Assembly: GCA_026826555.1 (NCBI GenBank)
Contig: JAKSZT010053769.1
Coordinates: forward strand, 9,005,842 to 9,069,841
Direction of reading: 5' to 3'
Source: Tolypeutes matacus
Taxonomy: Eukaryota > Chordata > Mammalia > Cingulata > Chlamyphoridae
DNA: 64,000 bases
A program made the position numbers and the translations under genes. Below, one piece after another: positions 37,701-49,700 of this stretch (position 1 is the stretch's first letter; each line of letters begins with the position of its first letter). The notes below the pieces were generated by a model. It saw nothing but the letters and a program-made list of their open reading frames with translations. It had not been told where the DNA came from and did no database searches.

Positions 37701-40700
37701 TAAGGTCATGGCTGGTACCTTATTACTATACCCTCACCTCCACAGTACCCTTCATAATTTTTACATTGAACTAGGCTTCAGTGCTGTCAGAGTTGAATTT
37801 GTACAATTTCAGGCTCCTCCTCTATCTCAACCTCTCATTTTCCCCACCTATGCAAAAATAATATGCTACCTGTTTGCTGGTCCCCATGTCAATATCTAAA
37901 ATGAATGAAAGCAGCTATTGTCTTTTGTCGTCTGGGAGTGCAGATCAGAGACACACTGTACAAACCCCAAAGGATCCCTTCCCACAAAGATATAGAGGAT
38001 ACTGTCTTTCACTTATACCTACTCAGTTGTTCCATATTCACTTAGATCAGGGGTTCTTAAACATTTTTGTTCCAAGGACCCCTTTGCCAGTCAGGTGAAA
38101 ACCACAGACCCCTTCTCTGAATGTAGCAGCAGATAGTTTTATGACACTCAACATGGGCATGTCTTTAAATTAGATTTTAGGATTATTCAAAATTACGTTT
38201 TACAACTTTCCCATAATTTCAATACCTGATAACACGGTTCAACATCCATTCAAACGGTCGTTTTCGGCAAACATTTAGAAATATGAGTTTTCCCATGGCC
38301 TCATAAAACCATTTCCCCATCCTTACCAACCTTTTTGCAGGCAGTTATTCACTGTACTCAGAACACACTACATCAAAATAAAAATCATACTAAGTCCACA
38401 TTATACTGTGAATTATTTAATAAATATATCACACCTGCACCAACAAGTCCCCTCAAGAATAATGTTTTTTTGAATTTTCAATTCAATCTCACGGACCCCC
38501 TGAAATCTTAACCCATGTTTAAGAACCCCTGATTTAGATCTTAGAGTTGTTACAGTTGATTTAGGTGGTTACTCTTAGAGTTGACCATATATAGCAGATT
38601 ATTTTATGCTAAATCATTGATCATTGTGGCGTTATTTCTTGGGGAAAAAAAGTCTTTCACTAGATATTTTTATTTTTGGAATATGTGTCTCTTTACACTG
38701 TAGTTTCCTGAATTCTGCTTCTCTTTGGACATAATATTTATCTTGATTATTTCTCTCTCATTACTCAGTTCATTTTAGACACAAATTCAATTGGATGGCT
38801 CTTTTTTGTGTTTATAATACAAGTGTAGGCTTGTTATTGATAACAGAGTTATTGGTCAACGTTGGCAGCATTTTCAGGGTCACCACACAGGTATGTTTTT
38901 TGTATTCTTCCTAACTCCCAGATGGCTTTGTAAATAAAATCCCTCTGGTTAGATTGACTAGAAACTAGAGTATCCATCTCACAACTTATATACGTAGCAC
39001 ACTATTAGATGCTTTTTTAAAAACTAGTTTTAGATATAACAGTTATAATACTTTTGCCCCATTAATCCACTGAAAGCATCCTTGTGCCCAGAAGCTGTAC
39101 CCTTTGCCAGGTGTGATTGATTGCAGGAGATGTAGGGAGCCATCTTTTATTCTAGAAACTTGTTCCTGAAGGTCTGGCAAAGCCAAAATGCCTATAATTC
39201 AGTCCGAATTTTCAATATGTAAATTAGAACAGAGATTCATAAATCTGTAACTATGATAGCATTTTCTTTTCATTATGTTCTTTTAACATAATAAACACTT
39301 ATGTGACTGGTTTATTGAACAGCATTAATTCCATGACTCTGCAGTCATTAATCCCAAATGTGCTCTCCTGAATCTCTTTACGGTGAGTAGCAGACTCTTT
39401 TATAACATCTCAGGCAGATATTGGAACTTCCTAGTCCATTTTCTTATTTAAAAAATCAAAAACAAAAAACACAAAAGCAGCTCAGCCCTGTCTAGTTCAA
39501 AATTCCAATCTCATTGTCCATGACAAGGCCAGGTTTTAACAAAATGAACTTGGAGTTGAAAGGGAGACTGATTCTTTTATTCCTCGTCCCTTTCCATTTA
39601 TCATGGAGAGAGGGTAGGGGTATGGTCTGTCAGTCTTGCCCTTTCTTAATGACAGTCCCTGCTCTTTTGGTCAGCAGGGACTGTCAGCCCTTACCCTCAC
39701 CCTCACCAATGTGCATCCATGTTAGTTCTCATGTGGAATCCACGTGCAAGTCCTCAGGAGATGAGGAAGATTCCTACAGGGAGATACATAGCAGAGCCAA
39801 CTCCACCTCAGCTCCTCCAGTCTTGCCCTTGGCAGTGTCACCCAGCTCCCTCCTCCTCCTCCTCAGGTCTTTTCTTCAGCTTCTCTCACTTGACCTTAGA
39901 GTTTCAGTGAGGGAAGCACATCCTTCACCGAACCCCACATGGAGTCAGGGAATAGCCCTGACTTCCCCCTCTGGGCTGATAACCCACAGATGTGTGGATG
40001 GCCTCGCCTTCTCCCTTCTCCCTTCTGGTGCATTACATAGAATTGAAGTAGATGAGGAAGCAGGGGTATTGAGAAGTGTCTTATTAAAGTCTGGAGGGAG
40101 TTTGTGTTCCTCACTGACTCTGCTTTCTTTAGAACATGCAGGTACTCAGTGCCTCCTTGTCCTTAACTTAAGTCTAGGCTGCGGTTACAAGAACAGACCA
40201 CTCAACATATTCTTATTGCCAGCTCTTTTCATCTCCTTTCAAATCATAAAAAAAAAAAGAATGCCTCATGCCTTAGTCTAGCCAAACAACCTGTTGGCTC
40301 ACCATTATATACGTCCTTGATATCAACTCTTTCATCCCATTATACTTGCTCAGTTACATGATGATTTTTTTTTTCAAACTTGAAAGTGTACCTTTTCAAA
40401 TCTTTTTTATTTTCCCAGAATTATTTCTAATATTTTACAGAGTGCTGTCTTCTGTTTTATCAGCGTGACTTATTGTGGCCTCCTCTCACCTGCCTTATTC
40501 ATAGCATTTTAATCATAAGTTCTAAATTCCTGGATTTCGGGCACACTGCTCATAGGTAGTACTAGGACCACTACCTAATGAATGAACTAAATAATGTAGG
40601 ACATGAAAAAGATTTAAAATTATAGGGAAGCTGGATGTTAAAATAACAGTATGATGATCTTGGAAACCACTCACAGACGTTCTGACTAATGCCAGCAGCA

Positions 40701-43700
40701 GGACTATGTGCTTCATATTGAGAGAAGAGGGTGGGTGTTTTTGTTTTTTTTTAAATTTATTGAAGTATAAAATTCAGACAGAACGTATATAAATAATAAG
40801 TGTATTTAGTAAAAGCTGTGAACTTACAAAACAAACGTGTATAACATCATACAGGGCTCCCCACCACAAATACCTTGCATTATTGTGAAACATTTGTAAC
40901 AAATTATGAAAGAGCATCATCAAAAATACTAACTATAGCCAATATCTTACATTTGGTGTATTTTCCCCCAACCCACCCTATTATTATTTTTTTTGTTCAT
41001 AAGCCATATAATTTATGTAAAGTGTACAATCAGTGGCATTTGGTATAATCATGAGTTGCACATTCATCACTTCAATCAATATTAGAGCATTTTCGTTGTT
41101 CAAAAACAAAATAAAACAAACCACTATTATGCACATATGTTAGTGCTACTAATTACAAATCCTGTGATATGCTTTCACCATTTCTATTCATTTGCAAACA
41201 TTTACAAACAACTTTTTACCAGTTCTGCACAGATTAAACCTTAGCTTTCCATTCTCTAACCATATTCTGTTTCCTGGTGACTTATATTCTAGCTATTAAA
41301 TCCATGAATTTGCTTATTATATTTATTTCATAATAGTGAAATCATACCATATTTGTCCTTTTGTGTCTGGCTTGCTTCATTCAACATAATGTCCTCCAGT
41401 TTCATCTATGTTGTCATATGCTTTACAACTTCATTTCTTCTTACAGCTGAATAATATTCCAAGGTGTGTATATACCACAGTTTGTTTATCCATTCATGGG
41501 TACCTGTACACCTGGGTTATTTCCACCTTTTGGCAATTGTGAATAAGTTTGCTATAAACATCACTGTGCAGATGTCTGTTCGTGTCACTGCTCTCAGTTC
41601 TTCTGGGTATATACCTAATAGCAATATTGCTGAATCACATGGTAAATCTATATCTAACTTCCTTAGGAACTGCCAAACAGACTTTCACAGTGGCTGTACC
41701 AGTCTACATTCCCACCAACAGGGAAAAAAGTTTTCCTATTTTTCCACATCCTTTCCCACACTTGTTGTTTTCTGTTTTGTTAATAGTGGCCATTCTAATA
41801 GGTATGAAATGATATTTCATTGTAGCTTTGATTTGCTTTTCCCTAATAGGCAGCGATGTTGAACGTTTTTCCATGTGTTTTTTTTTTTTTTTTTTTGCCA
41901 TTTGTATTTCTTCTTTAGAAAAATGTCTATTCAGGTTTTTTGCCCATTTAAAAAAATTTTAATTTATTGAAGTATATCACTCATACATGAACATACATAA
42001 ACAATAAGTGTATAGTAATAGTTGTGAACTTATAAAACAAACATACATAACATCATACAGGGCTCTCATATCTCACCCTACCACCAATACCTTGCATTGT
42101 TGTGAAACATTTTTAACTAATGATTAAAGAGCATCCTCAAACTATTACTACTAACCAAAGTATTTAACTAAAGTATTAGTCAGGTCATTTGTCTTTTTAT
42201 TGTTGGGTTGTAGGATCTCTTTATATATCATGGATATTAGACCCTTGTTGGATGTGTGATTTCCAAATATTTTCTCCCATTGAATAGGCTGCCTTTTTAC
42301 CCTCTTCACAAAGTCCTTTGAGGTGCAGAAGTGTTTAATTTTGAGGCGGTCCCATTTATCTATTTTTTCTTTTGTTGCTTGTGCTTTGGGTATGAGGTTT
42401 AAGAGACTGCTACCTACTACAAGGTCTTGTAGATGTTTCCCTACATTATCTTCTAGGAGTTTTATGGTCTTGGCTTTTATGTTTAGGTCTTTGATCCCTT
42501 TTGAGTTGATTCTTGTATAGGGAGTGAGATAGGGGTCCTCTTTCATTTTTTTTCCTATGGATATCCAGTTCTCCCAACACCATTTGTTGAAGAGTCTGTT
42601 CTGACCCAGAAAAGTGACTTGGTAGGCTTATCAAATATTAATGAGGGTCTATTTCTGAACTCTCAATTCTATTCCATTGATCAATCTGTCTACCGTCATG
42701 CCAATACCATGCTGTTTTGACCGTGTAGCTTTACAGTACACTTCAAGATCAGGAAGCGTGATAGGGTAGATATTTCTGCTTATCAGCCAAAGTGGTCTGG
42801 CCATATGGCAAGAGTGTAAATGCAGTTCACAGTTTTTCTGGCCCTCCAGCTTTGAAATGATTAGATTCTTGATACATTTTGATATTTCAAGAAGATTCAT
42901 ATTATATCAAAGAGTGCTTAAAATGTGATTTCATTAAGATATTTTTGTTAAACTAGTTAAACTTTGAACAGTTCAAATCCACATAAAATGCTGTCCCACA
43001 AAATACTAAAAATTAAAGATCCATTATTTAAAAAATGCTTGGCCACCTTTGTGGCACATATAGCCATCCAGGAGCTATGGGCAATTTGAGTCATCTAGAG
43101 CCACAAGCAGCTCCTTTTCCTGAGATGGTTCTACAGAGTCAGTATGCACCCTCAATTCTCAGTCACTTACTATGGCATAGTTATGCTTTGGGTGGTCATG
43201 CCAACTAGCCTGGCCTTGCTACTCTCTCCCTTACCATATTTTCAACATCAGAGTCCGTTTCAGACCACCAGATACAGCTATCCCTTTTGTGCTCACATTC
43301 CTGAATGTGCTCCCTGTAGTGTGACCAAAATAACATGACAACCACAGCTTGTGGAATAACAATGCAATTTCCCCATAAAAGGCACCCTTTGTGGGCTGAT
43401 AACTCATGTTGACATTTTGTGAATGACTTGAATTCTTCAGGTCCCCCTCCTCCACCCACCCACATTTTAAGCGTGCTGGTCCAAGTGAGAGTTTCTGCAG
43501 TTAATTGTGGGATTTTATCAGCCTAAGAGGTCTGATATCATTACAAGCTCCATTCTGTCAACTGAAATTTCCAATTTAAGGTACTGAGTTGGAATGTCAA
43601 AAGAATAAGATTTTTTGTGTTCTGAATGCCTTCATTGGTTACTAGCTGTTGGTAAGCTTAATTAAGGTCAAGTTTTAAAAAGACTTTCTCCTCCCAAAAT

Positions 43701-46700
43701 TCATTCTGACCTAACAATGGCAAGAATTACTGGGCTTGGATTATCCAAAGGACTGTGGATATGGGTGTTGTTTAACTTCAATGGTCAAAAATCTCTGGTA
43801 GTTGCTATGGAAATAGAAACTTAAAAGGATACCTGCAGGATTAATTGGCATGATGCAGTAGTTAAGTGCAACTGGTTTGAAGTTCTTATGTGATTCTGTA
43901 CTTAGATTCTTAGATTTTTTCCCCCCTCTGAGAACCAGGAGCATTTGTATTTTTCGTGTGAACTAGGAATGAAATGACAATTTATCACTTTGTGTGCTTC
44001 CAGGTTTTTACACAGCACTTCAAAATAGCTGATAACTTTGTGTAGTCAAGATATTTTAAGACACTGAGTCCTAATGACCAGAAAGATCTTTTTTTTCCCT
44101 AGAAAATTTTGCACATTTTCCTCTTCCTTCATCCTCTATGTGATGATTAGTGGAAGTTTCTCCATGATGTACTAAAGTACAAAAAAACTTTGTGTGATTA
44201 GCTACATCTGTGCTGTCTAATAGGATAGTCATGAGCCACATGTGGCTACTGAGTACTTGAAATGTGGCAACCAAGGAACTGAATTTTTAATTTTAATAAA
44301 TTTCAGTTGATTTAAATTTAATTTTAAAATGATATTTGATTCAGTTTTTGGAAAACTGAAGTGTTTAGTACAAGTTGGGTGTGTATGTTTTATGAAATCT
44401 AAACCTAGATCATGTATTTTAAATGCAAAAATCCAAATTGAAATGTGCTGTAAATATAGAATATATACCTGGTTTCAAAGACTTGGTACAAAGAAAACAA
44501 TGTAAGGAGATCTTGTTAATAATTTTTATATTAATTACATGTTGACATGGTAATCTCTTGAATACGTTAGGGTAAATAAAATAAGTTAAAATTAATTTCA
44601 CCTGTTTCTTTTTACTTGTCTTAACATTGCTACTAGAATGTCTCTACTATGGAAATTGAGGCCATAGTGCAGTTTCCCAAATTCCAAGATCAGGAATATA
44701 TGTGCTCAGGAATGTTTAATTTGTTTGCATCAAGAAATTTCTTACAAGGACATGAGCACAAATTCTACATAAAAGAAAATTTGCCAACTTGTGTTTTGAG
44801 AAATCTTCTAAATTGCAATGATGAGACAGATGGTACTAAACGTATTCCTTTAATAGACATAAAAATTGGCATTAAGAAAGGTGTTTGTGAGAAGTGATCT
44901 TAATAATAGGTGATAAAAAAGTATTGCTAAATCTTAAAGGGGAAATATCCAGACCCCACATTCCTGGGAAGACAGTATGTTTATATACAGTGCTTCCATT
45001 TAATTATCTTCATGGTATAGTGAAAGGGTCTCGGGAATCAGGAGTTTCAGGACTCAGGCTGACCGAGGCTCAGTAATCCCGCATGGTGAACCACTCATAA
45101 CCACCTTCACTGGCAAGGGGAGAGTCCTCTTTAGGAGGAAAAAGTCTCCACATGCAAGTGGTTAGTTGACGACATGTAGGAATGAATGAGTTTTAGTTGA
45201 GCTAACATCAGTCAATAATCCCAGTTTTTCTAGAGGAAGTAGAAAGCTGGATGGCTATTAAGTACCTAAAGTGGAAGAAGGGGTATCCCTGAGTTTAGGA
45301 TGAGGCTGGAAAAGGAATGGGAAAAGGCAGGAAAAGGAAATACAGACACAGAACATGATCATGACTTTGGCCATTTTGCCATTGGCTCTATTTACCTTCA
45401 ACTGAGCAGGGAGGAATAGAAGCTGCTCATGAAAGAGTGGTTTGTCACAGAAACTGCCCAGTGAGAGCGATTCTGCTTGGCATAACTTATGAGTAGTTCC
45501 TATTTTAAATGGCTGCCTTTCTATAAAGGGAGCCTGATACCGAATGGACATATGCATTCAGATATGGACAAGGAAATAATAAATCTAATTTTGTAATAAA
45601 TATGGCATATACTATATAATCAATGGGGACTATCTTTTCAAAAGGGTTAATATATAGTTAACCACAAATAATATAACTTATGTAGATCAATTTTTTTTTT
45701 TTGCATTTTGCATTTAAAATTCTATTGTAGCTCTTTAGTCGTAATTCTCTCTGCAGCCAATTTATAAATTACATAGCACAATCAGCATTATTACAATGTG
45801 AGATTAAAGTAAAATATCTCTGCATTGTTATAAGTGAGATCCAAAAATTAAGTCATGTAAAATGTGGGCTGCTGCCAGCAGGGAGTTCTAGACCTTGCTA
45901 TGGGATCTAAGACTGTCATGCTCCTGGCCTTTGCTTAATGTCACTTGATAAAGGTTGTTCCACACCAGTTTAACTTCAATGGGTAGGGCTTCCAGCATGG
46001 CGTGTTAGCTTTTATCAGGATACTGTTACTTTTGGAAACAAGAGAAAGCTGGATAAAATATTTAACCACATCTGTTTAAATGCATTGGAGAGCTACTGAA
46101 GAAGTCAAGACTTTGGGGGCCAAGAGGTGAGCAGAAGGAAAGCACAGTTTTTCTGGCCCTGCTTTTTCCTTTGAGGTATTTGAGGAATCAGAGCTGATCA
46201 GAATTTCCTTCAATCTCATGAAACTTCAAAGAAGGAGAAAAGAGCATAAAAAGTAAAAACTGGAGCTTTTACTTAGTGGGATAATCCCACTAAGGAGGGT
46301 TATCATACAGATATTGAAATTATCTCTTCACCTTCTCATAAACAGTGTCTAGCATTAAATAAAAAAAACTACTAGGTATCTAAGGAGGCAATTTCAGAAG
46401 AAAATTCAGTATCTGAGTGAAGAAAGAGACAATAGAAACTGATCCGCAGGTGCTCCAGATATGAGAGCTTTCACACATGACCACAATATAGTTTTTATTA
46501 TAATATAGATTTGATTAATATAGTCAAAACAAGAGAGGACAAGTGGAGAATTTTAGCCAGATACTTTACTCTATAAAATAATCAAATAGCAATTTTAGAA
46601 CTAAAAATAAAATAATCAAAGTAAAGAATTTAAGCTGAAAAGCATATTAAATACAGCTGAAAGGAAGATGGATGAATAGCATCTATAGACTAAAGAATAG

Positions 46701-49700
46701 ATAAAAATGAAGATAGAAAACATAGGAGAATAAGGCATGGTGACAATTTGAACATGATGATGAAGACTAACATACAAGTAATGGAGTCCCAAAAATAGAA
46801 AGGGGGACAGAGGAAAAATTTGAAGAGACCCTGACTGAGAATTTTCAAAATTAGTGAAGGACATCCACCTACAGATTCAAGAAGAGCTATAAGTTCCAAA
46901 TATAATACCTAGTCACATTGTAGTAAAAATGCTGAAAAGTAAAGTAAAAACTGAATGTTAAAAACAAAAGAAAGAATAGAAAGATAATTACTTTCAAAGG
47001 AGCAAACAGTAAGACTGACAGCCAGCTTTTCACAAGCCAAAATACAATAAAGTGAGATCTTCAAAATACTGAAAGAATTTGTATATATATAGTTATATAT
47101 GTTTGTATATGTATTGTGCATCTGTAGATATGCATATATGTGTGTGTGTGTGTGTATATGTAAATCCAAATGAATGTGGACTGTAAGAACAATAATAAAT
47201 GATTCTAAGGTCAACTGGCTATAAATATGGGTTAAAAAGGGGGGGGGGATCTACCACCTACCATATCTGAAAATCAGTTCCAGGTAGATGTGGATCTAAT
47301 AGAGAAAGGTAAAACAATGAAACAATGTACATTGTATGAGGGAGAAGATCTTCTTGTGTTGTGATAATCAGAACATCTTAAATTGACACAGAATATTAAG
47401 TGTAAGGGAAAAGTGGATGGATTTGACTACATTAAAATTAAAAACTGGCTTATCAAAAGATACAATTAAGAGACTAACAATGCAAGCCACAAAGTGGGAA
47501 AGATGTTTGTAATACGTTAAACAAACAGAAGACTCATATACAGAATGTGTAAAGAACTCCTACAACCAAAAACAAAATAAAACAATCTAGTAAAAAAGTG
47601 GGCAGAGAATACTGAAGCAGGCAGTTCACAAAACAAGATTTGCTGCTGATGAGTAAACACATAAACAGTTGCTCAACTTCATAAGTCATCAGAGAAATGC
47701 AAATTAGAACCACACTGAGAGATAACACTACTTCTTCTGGCCATGATGGAGTAATAGGGAAAGGATTTACCCTCTTGCCAGAAACAACCAAAAAACTTGA
47801 TAAAATATATGAAACAAGAGTTTTCCAGACGCTGGACATCAGGCAGCGGAGGGCAGCGTTTCTCCACAGGCTAGGAACACAGGATGCGAGCCCTAGCACT
47901 GCCGCCGCGCACGCCTTGAGAGAGTTTCCAGGCTATGGCACAGGCAGGGGGACCAGGTGCAGATGGGGGGAGACTCTCGGAATTGAGGACTCACAGCTGA
48001 GAGTCTAGAGAGACCAAGGTGTCTAGAGGTGACGGGACAGAGTCCTGGAGAGGAAAGAGCTGCAGAGAGAGCGCTCCAGGGAGTTACAGACAGACCCCTC
48101 TGAGTAATCACCGGTGCCAACCAGTGCAGGTGTGCGAAGAAACTACCAGAGCCTGGAGTTTCTTTTTCTCCCCCAAAGTATACAGACTTTTATTTATATT
48201 CTTCCGATTCAGAGTTTGTGTTTTAATTATATAAAGATGAGTCCTGCAACCTAAATATATTTACTTATTAAAACTAAATTAATACTTTAATAAACTATAC
48301 AAAGAAGATGAGACAAACGTGCATTTATAGAACTGCCTGTCAGTCATGCCAGACCCCTGCAGAGCGACAGTGCCTGATGTGCACGTGCCAGATGCACATG
48401 CAGGGCCAGGAAGAGTGCATGCTTCCTCCGCTTACAACCTTATTGCCTGTGGGGCTTTGGTAGAGTACTTAGAGGGTCCTGCCCCAGGAATGGGGAATAA
48501 TTAACCCTAGAGTCAGCACTGCCCTAGTCCTACCAAACTCTACAAGCAGTCGCAATCTTCCCCGTTGGTTTTAAGATTATTTGGCATGATTTCAGCTTGC
48601 ACAGGCATTCTTTTTTTGTTCCTACACTACTATGCAGAGCAAGGGCTGCCTGCATATCAACTCACTAGTGGGATGCACCTAATTTAATATCAACAGAAGG
48701 GAAGCATTTCAATTTTTGTTGTTAGCCTTTGGAAATCTACTTAAAATCTGATGATGTTAGTAGCTCTCTTTTTTATGATTCGAAGTTTTAAGATCCTTTC
48801 TATTTCTTCAGTGAAATTTTAAAAAGCGGCCTATGAGGTGTTCTTTTTTTTTTTAAATGCTTTTTAGCTGTAGAATAGGATGTATTTCCAAATGGCTAAC
48901 TAGGAAGGGGGGATTTTAATTTCGTGTTCATGACTACAGAGAGACCTTATTAGAAATGGAACAAATCTGAGGGTAACAGGCTCCACCTAAGTTAAAAAAT
49001 AGGTCTGTTCCCTCAGAATATAAATGGAGTGAAGATTGAAAACATCTGACTTCAGACATGCCACGGGTGACGGGAGAACCACTAGGCACCAGGTTTGCAT
49101 CTCCTGGTCACTGACTGAGTGACAATAGCACCAGAAGTTCTTCCTAAACTATTTTCTCACCAAAGCAATAAGGTGTGAGGGTGTGTGATGGTCAAGGCCC
49201 CACTTACACTACAGCTTTTCACCAGCATATGATCTAGGCCCATCCCGCAGAAGCCGTGCAGCCTCTGTGCACTTGCTGGCCATTGCAGCTGTGACAGGGC
49301 ATTGTTAGATTATTGGAGATGCTTTTTCTGTATAAATATCCTCGGGATGGAGGTGGAGGAGAATATGGTAGCCCAGGCTGTGATCAGTCTGTTATCACTC
49401 GTGTCTACTTTTTTTTTTTTTTTGGTAATAATAAACTTTATTTTCAGAGAAGCTTTAGATTACAGAAAAGTTACCTTGAAAATATAGGGGATTCCCATAT
49501 AACCCATCCCCTCCCCAACCCACATTTTCCCCTATTAATAACATCTTACATTAGTGTGGTACATTAGTTACAATCGATGAACCAATATTGAGGCATTGCT
49601 ACTAACCAAGGTCCTTAGCTCACATTATGGTTTACGTTTTGTGCTGTACAGTTTTATAGGTTTTGACAAAATGCATAATGGCCTCTATCGGCCATTGCAT

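Noticed and set aside
42151..42546. 131-codon minus-strand ORF as a host gene
   Set aside because: It is the C-terminal remnant of L1 ORF2p, truncated and embedded in L1 sequence.
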